From NCBI GenBank assembly GCA_038106185.1, contig JAYODE010000006.1:62001-126000 (forward strand): DNA of 64,000 bases. Reading direction: 5' to 3'. The notes beneath the pieces were generated by a model. It did not search any database, had not been told where the DNA came from, and saw nothing but the letters and a program-made list of their open reading frames with translations. This document shows positions 36,513 to 46,202 of this stretch, piece after piece (within the stretch, counting starts at the first letter, position 1; each line of letters starts with the position of its first letter). The DNA is from UBA4582 sp038106185. Lineage in GTDB: Bacteria; Pseudomonadota; Gammaproteobacteria; Pseudomonadales; Azotimanducaceae. The position numbers and the translations under genes were made by a program.

Positions 36513-37700
36513 TCAATTTACCTTCAGTTTCTGTAGTGCGGTCTCATCCAGTTCGATCCCGATACCCGGGCGGTCAGGCACAAGAAAATCACCGTTTTCC
36601 CAGACAATCGGTTCCTTGACAATGTCATTGAAGAAGCCATCTGCACGGCCAATACTTTCCTGAATCAGAAAGTTGGGAATGCCAGCATCTATCTGTATTG
36701 CTGCCGCAGTGATCACCGGACCACCCCACACATGCGGCGCCATCAGCACGTAGTGAGTTTCTGCCAGCGCTGCGATTTTCTTGACGGCGGTGATGCCCCC
36801 TGCACTGCCCAGGTCCGGTTGCGCAATCGCACAGGCACCGGCTGCAAACAGACGTTGAAATTCATGATGTGTGACGAGCCGCTCACCCGTCGAGACTGGA
36901 ATGCTGGTCGCCCGGGCCACACGCGCCATCTCTTCGCAGTTTTCCGGTGGGCACGGCTCTTCCAGCCAAAGCGGGTCATAAGCCTCTATCCGCCGGGCAA
37001 ACCGGATCGCGGCGGCGGGCGTGATCTGGCCATGTGTACCGATCAGAATATCAGCCTTGTCACCGATAGCATCGCGGACCGCCGCAACCGTCCGTTCAGC
37101 CATGTCCAATTCTTTCTGCGGCAGGTCCCAGGGCATCTGGATATTGAGCCGCTCCTTATTCTGCACGAGAGGATCAAACTTGAGCCCGGTAAAACCGAGG
37201 TCTACATACTCAGCCGCCAGCTCCCCCAGCCGCTCAGGATTTCCGGTCCAGGCTGCCGCTGTGGCACGAAGACTCCTGGGATCAGAATCATCATAAATGT
37301 AGGAGTAGGTCCTTATGCGGTCCCTGAACTTACCGCCCAGCAGGTTATACACGGGAGTGTCGTAGTACTTGCCTGCGATGTCCCACAATGCTGTATCAAA
37401 CGCACTGATGATGCCGAAGGTCGAATAGTCAGGATGCAGTTGTGTCAGCTTCTGGTACAGCTTGTAAAAGAGCCTTTCTCTGTCCAGTGCCTCTTCACCT
37501 TTCAAATGGGTCGTAAAGATATCTTTCACCATGGCCTGGTATCCGTTTTCCAGGCCATAAAAGCAGGACAGGACCGCAGTCTCTCCCCAGCCTTCAAGTC
37601 CGTCCTCAGTGACCAACTTCAGGAAAAACCAGCGGCTCCCACCTTTGTGGGGGGGGGCCGTTTCAATAACGTAGGGTATAACCTGGCTGAGCCTGGGCAC
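36513..37700 (-). CDS. Mandelate racemase/muconate lactonizing (enolase) superfamily dehydratase
   Basis: A 395-residue enolase-superfamily enzyme, most like acid-sugar dehydratases. The N-terminal capping domain includes WGETAVLSCFYGLE. The barrel has LKFDP (Lys about 174), GTHGQ (His about 223), the metal ligands in WLEEPCPPE (Glu about 247) and TGERLVTHHE (Glu about 273), and the APHVWGG His. The usual first metal Asp is not obvious at the GTHGQ strand, as in some galactonate-dehydratase-like groups. It starts at GTG 37700 with AGGAGG 8 nt upstream. First gene of a six-gene operon, 38 bp downstream of an island operator. Confidence 0.85.
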   Translation of the reverse strand: MPRLSQVIPYVIETAPPHKGGSRWFFLKLVTEDGLEGWGETAVLSCFYGLENGYQAMVKDIFTTHLKGEEALDRERLFYKLYQKLTQLHPDYSTFGIISAFDTALWDIAGKYYDTPVYNLLGGKFRDRIRTYSYIYDDSDPRSLRATAAAWTGNPERLGELAAEYVDLGFTGLKFDPLVQNKERLNIQMPWDLPQKELDMAERTVAAVRDAIGDKADILIGTHGQITPAAAIRFARRIEAYDPLWLEEPCPPENCEEMARVARATSIPVSTGERLVTHHEFQRLFAAGACAIAQPDLGSAGGITAVKKIAALAETHYVLMAPHVWGGPVITAAAIQIDAGIPNFLIQESIGRADGFFNDIVKEPIVWENGDFLVPDRPGIGIELDETALQKLKVN

Positions 37701-37737
37701 GCGGTGACCTCCTGTAACGCTGACACGTTCATATTTT

Positions 37738-37758
37738 TATTATAGCTGTACAATAATA
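37738..37758 (-). promoter_or_regulatory. Island operator copy 1, before the dehydratase operon
   Basis: TATTATAG-CTGTA-CAATAATA, a 21-bp palindrome with one mismatched pair. The same element occurs at 46062 and 46820. On the minus strand its right arm contains TATAAT, a perfect -10 box about 37 bp before the GTG at 37700, so a bound repressor would block the promoter. Confidence 0.75.
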
Positions 37759-37823
37759 TAGAAATTCACGGACCACGCGCAACCAGCCGGTAAAAACTAT
37801 TCGACAAACCTGCCATACCCGGC

Positions 37824-38645
37824 CTAGTCCACGGCAAGATCTAAAGTGCTGCGATCAAGTGGCTGCAGGTGGACATCCGGATCAATTGATGGGATGGCGG
37901 ACAGCAATAAACGCGTGTAATCGTGGCCGGGATGATTGAACACCGTCTCAACCGGCCCCTGTTCGACGACCCGGCCGGCGTACATCACCATGACATCGTC
38001 ACAGAACTCACGCACAACACCTAGATCATGGGCGACGAACAAATAGGTCAGCCCGAACTCCTGCTGCAGCTTCTGGAGAAGATCCAGAATCTGGGCTTGC
38101 ACCGATACATCCAGTGCCGAGACCGATTCGTCACAAACGACCAGTCTCGGCTCCAAAATCAGTGCACGCGCGATACCGATCCTCTGCCGTTGACCTCCCG
38201 AGAAGGCATGGGGGAACCGGGAGACGACGTCAGGATCCAGACCTACTCGTCCCAGCATTGCCAACACGCGCTGGCGCCGACTGGCCCGATCACCCAGACG
38301 ATGAATAAGCAGTGGCTCCTCCAATATTTCCTGGACGGTCATGCGCGGATTCAACGACGCAAACGGGTCTTGGAAGATCATCTGAATCTCTCGGCGCAAC
38401 GGCAGCAGCGACTTGTGGTCGAGCGCGTGCAAGTCCTGCCACCCGGACCGGCTGTGATATCGGATTGTGCCTGAATCGGGATCGATCGCGCGAAGCACCG
38501 ACCTGACAAGCGTTGTCTTGCCAGAGCCGGACTCCCCCACAATGCCCAGCGTCTTTGCTTCATCAACGCTGAAGGACACCGATTTGACAACAGGCTGTCC
38601 ACCCAGAGATTTGCTAAGTTTCTCGACCTTAAGTAGCGCAGTCAT
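37824..38645 (-). CDS. Opp/Dpp-type ABC transporter, ATP-binding protein (OppF-like)
   Basis: A 273-residue ATPase of a peptide/nickel/oligosaccharide-type importer. Walker A GESGSGKTTLV, signature FSGGQRQRIGIARAL, Walker B RLVVCDESVSALD, and the switch His in FVAHDLGVV are present. A DPFASLNPRMTV Q-loop block marks the OppF/DppF subgroup. It is the last of five transporter genes and overlaps the OppD-like gene by 4 bp. Confidence 0.9.
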   Translation of the reverse strand: MTALLKVEKLSKSLGGQPVVKSVSFSVDEAKTLGIVGESGSGKTTLVRSVLRAIDPDSGTIRYHSRSGWQDLHALDHKSLLPLRREIQMIFQDPFASLNPRMTVQEILEEPLLIHRLGDRASRRQRVLAMLGRVGLDPDVVSRFPHAFSGGQRQRIGIARALILEPRLVVCDESVSALDVSVQAQILDLLQKLQQEFGLTYLFVAHDLGVVREFCDDVMVMYAGRVVEQGPVETVFNHPGHDYTRLLLSAIPSIDPDVHLQPLDRSTLDLAVD

Positions 38646-39565
38646 GAGAGAAACTCCCTGACCTGGTGACCGCCAGAAGGTCCGGCAAGCCAGGAATCTT
38701 GCCCAATGGGCACGTTCTCCAACCAGTTTACCCCACGCAGCTTTGTATCCACTGCTACCGACCTGCCCGGCTGTGAGGCTAACAAGTGTTTCGTGTAGGC
38801 ATGCTGGGGAGTTTTAAGAACCTCGCGGACACTGCCGGCTTCCATCACTCTGCCCTGATACATGACAATGATGCGATCGGCGATCTGCGCGACCACACCC
38901 AGGTCGTGGGTCACAAAAAGTACGGCGTTCCGCAACTGTTGCTGCAAGGATTTGATCAACACAAGAATCTCCGCCTGGGTAGTCACATCGAGCGCAGTCG
39001 TAGGCTCATCGCACAACAGCAATTGGGGATGACAGATAAGCGCCATGGCAATCACAACACGCTGGCGCATGCCCCCGGAGAACTCAAAGGGGTACATCTG
39101 CATCTTCCGGGCAGCATCTGCAATGCCCACTTTCGCCAGCATGTCCTCAGCCTCTTTGAGCGCGGCCTGTCGCGAGACAGCACGATGACACATCACGGCC
39201 TCTGCCACTTGGTCACCGACGCGGTGTACTGGCGACAGTGCGGTCATCGGTTCCTGAAACACCATGCTTACCAGGCCACCACGTAACTGACGCAGCATCG
39301 GGTCTCGTTGCCTGAGCGACAGGATATCGATAGTCGGGCCACTGGAAGGTCGCAGGAGCACTGAACCCGAAGCACGCGCACTAGCCGGCAGCAGTCGCAT
39401 GATGGTATTGGCGGTCACCGACTTGCCAGAACCGGATTCACCGACAATGGCCGTGATGCAATTGCCTGGCAGTTGGAACGAAACCTCGTTGAGCGCTTGT
39501 ATCTGGCCCAGTTCTGATTTGAACTCGACGCTCAGATCGGTGATGGAAAGTAGCGCTTCACTCAT
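38642..39565 (-). CDS. Opp/Dpp-type ABC transporter, ATP-binding protein (OppD-like)
   Basis: A 307-residue ATPase. Walker A GESGSGKSVTANTIM, Q-loop QEPMTALSPVHRVGDQ, signature FSGGMRQRVVIAMAL, Walker B LLLCDEPTTALD and switch FVTHDLGVVAQ are complete. The C-terminal extension seen in OppD, often carrying an Fe-S site, is short here and has no Cys cluster. Overlaps both neighbours by 4 bp, so it is translated with them. Confidence 0.9.
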   Translation of the reverse strand: MSEALLSITDLSVEFKSELGQIQALNEVSFQLPGNCITAIVGESGSGKSVTANTIMRLLPASARASGSVLLRPSSGPTIDILSLRQRDPMLRQLRGGLVSMVFQEPMTALSPVHRVGDQVAEAVMCHRAVSRQAALKEAEDMLAKVGIADAARKMQMYPFEFSGGMRQRVVIAMALICHPQLLLCDEPTTALDVTTQAEILVLIKSLQQQLRNAVLFVTHDLGVVAQIADRIIVMYQGRVMEAGSVREVLKTPQHAYTKHLLASQPGRSVAVDTKLRGVNWLENVPIGQDSWLAGPSGGHQVREFLS

Positions 39566-40668
39566 GAGGATCTCCCCACACTGTAGGGATCGGCAGCATC
39601 TCGAAGGCCATCACCGAGCAGATTGAAGGCAATCACCGTGACGACAATGAATGCACCAGGCAACAATAGCCAGGGTGTCATCACTATCGCCTGGACATTC
39701 TGCGCCTGCTGCAACAGCACACCCCAACTCACAACAGGGGCACGCAAACCAATGCCCAGGAAGCTGAGCGCCGTCTCACCCAGGATCATGGCAGGTATGG
39801 CAAGCGTCGCGGTGGTGATGATATGGCTGGAAAAACTCGGCAGCATGTGACGGAACACGATCCGGGTATCGCTGGCGCCCATTAAACGGGCGGCTACCAC
39901 AAAGTCTTCGTCCCGCATGGCCAGGAAGCGGCCTCGTACCTGGCGAGCAAGGGTGGTCCAGCCAAACAGGGAAAGAATAATGGTGACACCAAAGTAGGTT
40001 GCCAGCGGTGACCAGGCAGCAGGCAAGGCAGCGGAAAGCGCCATCCATAATGGCAATGTCGGTATCGACTGCAATACCTCAATGCAGCGCTGCACTGCAT
40101 TATCCATCACCCCCCCAAGGTAGCCGGCGAATCCGCCCAGGAGCACGCCGAGAAACAGGGTCAACGCGACACCGATCAGGCCAATCGACAGGGAGACCCG
40201 TGAGCCGTAAAGAATTCGCGAAAAAAGGTCACGCCCGAGTGAATCGGTGCCCAGCCAATGGAAGTATCCACCACCGCTGGCGTCAATACCGATCAGGTGA
40301 CGACTGGTCGGAACAAGACCCCAGAACTCGTAGGCTTCGCCTTCCACAAATAGCCGCAGTGCATAGCGCTGATTCGTATCTTCACGATATTCACGCATCC
40401 AGGTCTCGGGATCGATGGTCAGATCGTAGGCATAGACGAACGGGCGGAGATGAAACTCACCTTCTGCATCAAAGAACCGCACGCTCATGGGTGGCGCACC
40501 GATGGCCCGGACATTGCGCTGCTCCGGCGAATAAGGACTGATGAATTCACAGAACGCCGCCAGCAGATAAAGTCCGGCCAGGATTACGCCGCCCGCCATC
40601 GCCAAACGATGGCGCCGGAATCTGCGCCAGGCCAGCTGGCGGAGCGTAAACTGCTCAAGACTGCTCAT
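39562..40668 (-). CDS. Opp/Dpp-type ABC transporter permease (OppC-like)
   Basis: A 368-residue membrane subunit with an N-terminal OppC-type segment. A periplasmic insert of about 100 residues (residues 50-150) follows, then five helices. The coupling motif is in VVAARLMGASDTRIVFRHMLP (EAA loop type). LGTDSLGRDLFSRILYGSR is a strong OppC/DppC signature. The long insert is also seen in transporters of the microcin C/oligosaccharide branch (YejE-like). Confidence 0.87.
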   Translation of the reverse strand: MSSLEQFTLRQLAWRRFRRHRLAMAGGVILAGLYLLAAFCEFISPYSPEQRNVRAIGAPPMSVRFFDAEGEFHLRPFVYAYDLTIDPETWMREYREDTNQRYALRLFVEGEAYEFWGLVPTSRHLIGIDASGGGYFHWLGTDSLGRDLFSRILYGSRVSLSIGLIGVALTLFLGVLLGGFAGYLGGVMDNAVQRCIEVLQSIPTLPLWMALSAALPAAWSPLATYFGVTIILSLFGWTTLARQVRGRFLAMRDEDFVVAARLMGASDTRIVFRHMLPSFSSHIITTATLAIPAMILGETALSFLGIGLRAPVVSWGVLLQQAQNVQAIVMTPWLLLPGAFIVVTVIAFNLLGDGLRDAADPYSVGRSS

Positions 40669-41644
40669 AGCGAATCCTCGGATCGATCCAGGCCAGCAAC
40701 AGATCTGACAGCAACATGCCGACTACCGTTAACACACTCATCAGCATGATCAGGCTGCCCGCCAAGTACATGTCCTGCGAGATCAACGACTGGACCAGCA
40801 GTGGCCCAGTTGTCGGCAGATTGAGGACAACGCCGACAATGGCTTCACCGGATAGAAGCGCAGGTAGCAGCAGGCCAATGGTGCTGATAAACGGATTGAT
40901 GGCGATACGCACCGGATACTTTATCAACAGTCTGAACGGCGGCACACCCTTGGCGCGGGCCGTGGTGACATAAGGCTTGTGCAACTCATCCAGCAGATTG
41001 GCCCGCATCAGGCGCATGGTTATCGCCATGCCGGACGTGCCGACCACGACGACCGGAATCCAGAGATGGGCCAGCAGATCTGCGAACTTCGCCGAGCTCC
41101 ACGGGGCGTTCTGGTACTCCGGGGAGTAAAGCCCGCCGATGCTGATCCCGAACCAGGTATATCCCAGGTACATCAGGATCAAGGCAATGAGAAAATTCGG
41201 CGTCGCAAGACCTAACAAGCCAATAGTGGTGAACGCATAGTCGGCCACAGAGTACTGGCGAACAGCAGAGTAGATGCCGATCGGCAGCGCCAGCAGCCAG
41301 GTGAAAATCAATGCCCCCACTGAGATCAGCAGTGTGTACCCCAGCCGTTCCCAGACGAGCTCGTTCACGGGCCTCGCGTAGAGGTATGAAAAACCCATGT
41401 CGCCGGTGATGAAATTGCCGATCCAGTACAGGTATTGCAGTGGCAACGGCTGATCCAGGTTGTATTGCGCGCGCATGTTCTGGATGCGCTCGTCGCTCAT
41501 ATCGACTCCGCTCGCTGTCAGCTGATCGAGCGTGGCGGTGACTATGTCACCGGGCGGAAGCTGAATCACCACAAACACTATGATAGATATCAACATCAGG
41601 GTCGGTATCATGCCGAGCAATCGGCGCAGTACATACTTGATCAT
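40655..41644 (-). CDS. Opp/Dpp-type ABC transporter permease (OppB-like)
   Basis: A 329-residue membrane subunit with six helices. The N-terminus MIKYVLRRLLGMIPTLMLIS and LPPGDIV are the classic OppB opening. The EAA-type loop is YVTTARAKGVPPFRLLIKYPVR. It pairs with the OppC-like permease, whose gene it overlaps by 14 bp. Confidence 0.9.
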   Translation of the reverse strand: MIKYVLRRLLGMIPTLMLISIIVFVVIQLPPGDIVTATLDQLTASGVDMSDERIQNMRAQYNLDQPLPLQYLYWIGNFITGDMGFSYLYARPVNELVWERLGYTLLISVGALIFTWLLALPIGIYSAVRQYSVADYAFTTIGLLGLATPNFLIALILMYLGYTWFGISIGGLYSPEYQNAPWSSAKFADLLAHLWIPVVVVGTSGMAITMRLMRANLLDELHKPYVTTARAKGVPPFRLLIKYPVRIAINPFISTIGLLLPALLSGEAIVGVVLNLPTTGPLLVQSLISQDMYLAGSLIMLMSVLTVVGMLLSDLLLAWIDPRIRYEQS

Positions 41645-41657
41645 GGCGCCGGCTTCA

Positions 41658-43589
41658 TCATGGGGCTAAGTACCAGGTCGCAGGGTGGTATGGCATGGTG
41701 CCCCGGATATCCCAGCCCCACAGTCCTTCATCGGAGACATTCTTCAGGCGCCGGGACACCACCACGGGCTGGGGTGCAAGACCCACTGTACCAATGGTCC
41801 AGAGATTCTCTGCGTTGGCGGCCAGGATCTGCCTCCCCAGTTGCAGCCTTCTCGCAGGGTCCGTGGTGGTGACGAATTCATCTGCAATCTGCTGGAGTTT
41901 GATGATCTCGGGCGGTGGTTGATCCCCATCGCTTCCGTTGGTCAGATACCAGCGGGACCACTCACTCCACATTGCAAGACTCGCCGCGATCTTGCGGGGC
42001 ACCCAGAAGTCGGGATTGCCGGGAAACAGGATGTCGGTGGTGCGGTCTGCGTGCCACAGCGTCATCATGAATTCATTGGACATGGCGCGAGCCAGTTGCA
42101 GGCCACGATCAATCAGGCGGAGCCGCACATCGATACCCACCGCACGCCAGTAACTCGCGACCAGTTCCATCGAAATCTGCTTGGGTGTTTCAGTATCGAC
42201 ATACTCCACGGTCGGAATAAACGAACTGCCATCGGGTAGTTCGCGCATGCCATCGCCGTCAATATCAACCAGCCCTACTTCATCCAGCAAGCGGTTCGCA
42301 GTCTCGACGTCGTATTCTGTATAAGCGGTTGCGAACTCTGGCTCGAAGTAATCACTTGTTGGGATGACAGTGACCTGCCGAGGTGTTCCGCGACCGAAAT
42401 AGATGATCTTGTTCATCTCCTCACGATTGATTGCAACCGAAAGCGCACGCCTGAATCGCACGTCCTGAAACAGCGAGCTAAGTCGTGGTTCGGGGTAGTT
42501 GAAGTTCATCTGGATCGCCAGGTCACTGCCATGCAGCCTGCGCCAGATTTTGACCTTGATCCGACCGCCTCGCTCCCCCAACTTCAACAAGGGGATGTCC
42601 TGGGTAGGCAGGCGAAAGCCGGCAAAGTCGAACTGACCCGTGGACACCTTGGCAACGGCGACGGCAGTATCGCCGACGTCTTCTGCCTCGATGGCATCCA
42701 CATAAGGTAGTTGCTGACCGGCAGGATCAATCTTGAAGTAGTAGGGATTGCGCTCGTAACGCGTCATCGTCGGTGTAAAACTGACCGGCTTGAAGGCTCG
42801 CACTGTCGGCTGATTGAGCAGTTCTTGATTGCGTCGTTGCAGGATCGCGGCGGAGATGAAACTCTGCCAGTTCAGAAATCCCAGCTCTTCGAGCCGCGCG
42901 TCAATTGCCTCCACCTCAGTATATTTCGGGTGAAACTGTTCGAAATAGTGCTTGGGTGCCAGATACCGCTCGGGCAACTGGGCCAGGTTATTGATGAACA
43001 GCGGGCTGGGTTTTGTAAACGTGTAGACCAGCGTATTCGGCCCCTCCGAATGCAGCGACAATCCGATCAACTCTGGCGGGATGACAGGTTGAAACGCAGG
43101 ATTGAGTTGCAGGTCGTTCAGCGCGAAGAGGAAGTCAGCAGCGGTCAATGACTCGCCATCTGACCACTTCAACCCAGGCCGTAGCCGGATGGTTAATCGC
43201 CGACCATCGGCGCTCAATTCATGTGATGCCGCAAGGTTAGGCAGAATGGTCTTCAAGTCCGGCGAAATCGTGAAAAGCCCTTCCGGACTGACGAACATGG
43301 CCACGTCTTCAGTAATCAGTCGTGCGGTACCGCCGAATCTGCCGACGGTTTCAAGGGGTGAGACCACCACGGGATCATCTGGCAATCGATGCTTGAGGGC
43401 CGGCAGGGCCAGCGGATCCAGAACCGGACTTTGATGGTACTCAGTGATCGAAAGCTGTGATGCAGTCCTGGCAGGCTCGAACCAGCTTTGCGGATACAGA
43501 GGGTCCGCAACCGCTGCAGCAGCCACTGACTCCGTGGCAGCGCCTGACATGACGCAAATCAACAGTAACCAACATGTTGGTCTATTCAT
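41658..43589 (-). CDS. ABC transporter substrate-binding protein, family 5
   Basis: A 643-residue periplasmic binding protein with a Sec signal peptide (hydrophobic CWLLLICVMSGAATESVAAAA). The SBP_bac_5 fold shows in LTIRLRPGLKWSDGESLTAADFLFAL and VRFRRALSVAINREEMNKIIY. At this length it is longer than OppA (about 520) and closer to YejA-like or oligosaccharide-binding members. It feeds the two permeases encoded 13 bp downstream. Ligand unknown; context suggests a small oxidised carbohydrate or glycoside rather than a peptide. Confidence 0.87.
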   Translation of the reverse strand: MNRPTCWLLLICVMSGAATESVAAAAVADPLYPQSWFEPARTASQLSITEYHQSPVLDPLALPALKHRLPDDPVVVSPLETVGRFGGTARLITEDVAMFVSPEGLFTISPDLKTILPNLAASHELSADGRRLTIRLRPGLKWSDGESLTAADFLFALNDLQLNPAFQPVIPPELIGLSLHSEGPNTLVYTFTKPSPLFINNLAQLPERYLAPKHYFEQFHPKYTEVEAIDARLEELGFLNWQSFISAAILQRRNQELLNQPTVRAFKPVSFTPTMTRYERNPYYFKIDPAGQQLPYVDAIEAEDVGDTAVAVAKVSTGQFDFAGFRLPTQDIPLLKLGERGGRIKVKIWRRLHGSDLAIQMNFNYPEPRLSSLFQDVRFRRALSVAINREEMNKIIYFGRGTPRQVTVIPTSDYFEPEFATAYTEYDVETANRLLDEVGLVDIDGDGMRELPDGSSFIPTVEYVDTETPKQISMELVASYWRAVGIDVRLRLIDRGLQLARAMSNEFMMTLWHADRTTDILFPGNPDFWVPRKIAASLAMWSEWSRWYLTNGSDGDQPPPEIIKLQQIADEFVTTTDPARRLQLGRQILAANAENLWTIGTVGLAPQPVVVSRRLKNVSDEGLWGWDIRGTMPYHPATWYLAP

Positions 43590-43621
43590 CGTGGATAGCC
43601 TGGGTCTTCAACCGCCCGCGC

Positions 43622-43657
43622 GTCTTAAAGAAACGAGGCCGCTGGGGAGCGGCCTCG
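43622..43657 (-). terminator. Terminator after the TonB receptor gene
   Basis: A 10-bp perfect stem (CGAGGCCGCT/AGCGGCCTCG) with a 4-nt loop at 43634-43657. On the minus strand it is followed by TTTCTTTAAG. It stands between the receptor stop (43685) and the binding-protein start (43589). It could reduce rather than abolish read-through into the ABC genes. Confidence 0.7.
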
Positions 43658-43684
43658 AAGGGTAGCAGGGGGGGATATCCTGCC

Positions 43685-46012
43685 TTAGAACTTCGCACCG
43701 ACCGTGAAGCGAACGAATCGATCAGGTCCGAGATACTGGATATTGGTCACCCCGTCGAACAGACCGTAGATGGAGGAGCCGACATAGTGGATGTAATCCT
43801 CATCGGTGACATTCTCCACAGCCAGGGTGGCACTGTACTTGCCAGAAGGCGAAGTCGCACCTAGGCGCAGGTTAAGCAGACCGTAGGAATCGACGTCGAA
43901 CCGTGGATTGGGAATCGGGCCACCGGTCGTGTTCTTTTCGTCCTGCCAGCTGTACTCGAACCGGGAAAATGCATTCCAGCCTGCAAGTTCGAATCGATAG
44001 GTACCGATGAAAGATGCCGATTTCTTCGGCACGAAGGCCAGTGGCGTGCCCTCAGCCGCACGCTGCTGCACATATTCGGCGTAAGTGACATCGATATACG
44101 AAAAGGCAGCCGCTAAAGTCAGGCCTTCAACCGGCGTGGCGTAAGTTACATCCGCTTCAAAACCTTTCGACTCAACTTCATCAATACCCAGGTTCTGCGT
44201 GAAGGTATTGTCTTGGTTTGCGTTGATGCGCTGGTAGCCTTCCACAGTCTGATGGTAAATAGCCGTGTTGAGGGCCAGCGTGTTGTCCAGGAACCGTCCC
44301 TTGAACCCGAGCTCAATCATTGTCGGCACTTCAGGGTCAACGACCGGTAATTGCTGCCCGGGCTTGATGTTAATAGCATTGACACCAGTCGTGACATCGA
44401 TCCCGGCACCCTTGTAACCCCGGGACCAGGTCAGATAACCATTGACGCCATCAGAGAAACTGTAACGTCCAATCACTCGGCCTGAAAAGTCCGTATCGTC
44501 AACCGATTGGATCCCCGAGATCGACGGACCGACAAAGCCTAACCTGTTGAAACCATAGTTCGGATCTGCGGCAAACACGGTATAAGCGAGATCAGCATCT
44601 TTCTTTTCATCAGTGTAACGTCCGCCCACAACCAGGGAGAATCTGTCGGTCACATCCCAGGTCACCTCGCCAAACAATGCCATGTGGGTGGTGTCCACCT
44701 TCCTGACTGCGCGGTTGCGGAAGTTCAGCACGTCGCCAAGGGTTGGATGAGCCAGCGCAATATTGATGCTGTTGCCACCATCAGCGGTCTGTTCTTCGTC
44801 GAAGTAGAACAGCCCAGCAACATAAGTGACGTTCTCGTTAATCAGTCCGTTCAAGCGGATTTCCTGAGTTACCTGCTCAGCGGTTGCCGCAGCGCCACTG
44901 AAATTGAGGAAGTCCGATTTACCCAGCAGATCCTGGTCGTTGGTTTCGTCGATCTGCCAGTCGCGCCAGGCTGTAATGGAGGTCAGCGTGGTATTGCCGA
45001 GATCGTATGTGATCTCAAGAGCAACACCTTCAGCATCTGAAACCTGTTTCACGTCTTTTTCATACAGCGCGACGTCGCGGTTGCTGCTGCCCGGAGTAAC
45101 GCCAGCCGCTGCCAGCGCCTCTTCCAGGTGAGGTACGGAGCCCGGAATTTGAGTAAACAGGAAAGGATCGTTGCCGCCGAACAGACGGCCAAGCGCACCT
45201 GCGATCAACTGATCTTTCGTGCCAACCCGGTTGTAGGTAGCGATACAGCAATGATTGTCTTCATCAACCTTGTCGATCGTCAACAGAGCTGACAGCCGAT
45301 CGGAGGGTTCATACAGAAACTTGGCCCGAACCGACCAGGTGTCCTTGCTGTTGATATCGTTCTCGCCGGCCAGTTGGTTATCGAGCAAGCCATCGTTCTG
45401 ATGCAAGGAGCCTGTGATGCGGTATGCCAGTTGATTGTCGATCAGCGGCCCGGTAACAGAACCACGAACTCGCCGCTCCCCGTAGCTGCCAATCGTGGCG
45501 TCAGTGCCTGCCGAGAATTCATACTCCGGCTTCTTGGTGACCACATTCACTACACCTGCCGAAGCATTCTTGCCAAAGAGCGTGCCTTGCGGGCCCTTGA
45601 GAACTTCTACCCGCTCGACATCATAAAGATCGAAGAATCCCTGAGCTTCACGCCCCATCGGCACACCGTCAATGACCGTGGCCACGCTGGATTCGAAACC
45701 CTCGCTGAAACTGAAAGTGGAGATACCCCGGATCGAAGGTGACGCAGCTCGCGTCGTGGTGATCGGGGAAAAATCATAACCGGGAACAAACTTCACGATC
45801 TCGGCAATGGTGTTGAAACCGGATTGATCAAAAAATTCGTCGGTCAGGACCGACACTGCCACCGGCGTTTCTTCCAGGGATTCGGCAGTTTTACGCGCCG
45901 TAACCACAATCTCTTCCAGTTCCGCAAAGGCTTGTGCCTGGAAGCCTAGCGCCAAGACCAGCGCCAGAGCGCTGGAAGCCGTTCTCTTGAGTATCCCAAT
46001 TCGCTTGAGCAT
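43685..46012 (-). CDS. TonB-dependent outer-membrane receptor
   Basis: A 775-residue receptor with a signal peptide (SSALALVLALGFQAQAFAEL), a TonB box-like LEEIVVTARK just after it, a plug domain (TPVAVSVLTDEFFDQSGFNTIAEIVKFVPGYD) and a 22-strand barrel ending in FVRFTVGAKF (terminal Phe). It resembles the large group of Cellvibrio/sphingomonad-type receptors for non-iron substrates. I start at ATG 46012, directly after a strong AGGAGGGGGA ribosome site; an upstream frame start is less likely. It probably brings the island's substrate across the outer membrane for the ABC importer. Confidence 0.88.
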   Translation of the reverse strand: MLKRIGILKRTASSALALVLALGFQAQAFAELEEIVVTARKTAESLEETPVAVSVLTDEFFDQSGFNTIAEIVKFVPGYDFSPITTTRAASPSIRGISTFSFSEGFESSVATVIDGVPMGREAQGFFDLYDVERVEVLKGPQGTLFGKNASAGVVNVVTKKPEYEFSAGTDATIGSYGERRVRGSVTGPLIDNQLAYRITGSLHQNDGLLDNQLAGENDINSKDTWSVRAKFLYEPSDRLSALLTIDKVDEDNHCCIATYNRVGTKDQLIAGALGRLFGGNDPFLFTQIPGSVPHLEEALAAAGVTPGSSNRDVALYEKDVKQVSDAEGVALEITYDLGNTTLTSITAWRDWQIDETNDQDLLGKSDFLNFSGAAATAEQVTQEIRLNGLINENVTYVAGLFYFDEEQTADGGNSINIALAHPTLGDVLNFRNRAVRKVDTTHMALFGEVTWDVTDRFSLVVGGRYTDEKKDADLAYTVFAADPNYGFNRLGFVGPSISGIQSVDDTDFSGRVIGRYSFSDGVNGYLTWSRGYKGAGIDVTTGVNAINIKPGQQLPVVDPEVPTMIELGFKGRFLDNTLALNTAIYHQTVEGYQRINANQDNTFTQNLGIDEVESKGFEADVTYATPVEGLTLAAAFSYIDVTYAEYVQQRAAEGTPLAFVPKKSASFIGTYRFELAGWNAFSRFEYSWQDEKNTTGGPIPNPRFDVDSYGLLNLRLGATSPSGKYSATLAVENVTDEDYIHYVGSSIYGLFDGVTNIQYLGPDRFVRFTVGAKF

Positions 46013-46049
46013 CTTTCTCTCCCCCTCCTTTTGGGTTTGTTTTTTGCGC

Positions 46050-46077
46050 AATATACCACTGTATTATAGTTCGTCAA
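46050..46077 (-). promoter_or_regulatory. Probable promoter of the TonB receptor gene
   Basis: On the minus strand TTGACG (46072-46077), a 16-bp spacer and TATATT (46050-46055) form a good sigma-70 promoter. The -35 hexamer lies inside the island operator copy at 46062-46082. Confidence 0.55.
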
Positions 46078-46082
46078 TAATA
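46062..46082. promoter_or_regulatory. Island operator copy 2, between TonB receptor and tetR
   Basis: TATTATAG-TTCGT-CAATAATA; both arms are identical to copy 1. It is placed between two divergent genes, so one bound repressor dimer could control the receptor and the regulator itself. Confidence 0.78.
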
Positions 46083-46202
46083 AAATCGAGCCAGAAAATC
46101 GGTTATCGCGACAACAACAGGTCCAAAGTACGCTATAGTGCACACAAATCCCCGAGCGACCGCAACCAAAAGCGCGGACCGTTTAACAGTCCTGGATAAC
46201 CT

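Noticed and set aside
35390..36619. A 409-codon plus-strand gene opposite the GMC gene
   Set aside because: The opposite strand carries a complete, recognisable GMC protein in a tight operon; the plus frame has no domain and is a shadow of it.
36732..37745. A 337-codon plus-strand gene opposite the dehydratase gene
   Set aside because: Shadow of the enolase-superfamily gene; no recognisable protein, and it would run into the operator region.
42711..43151. A 146-codon plus-strand gene inside the binding-protein gene
   Set aside because: Antisense shadow of a well-supported SBP family 5 gene.
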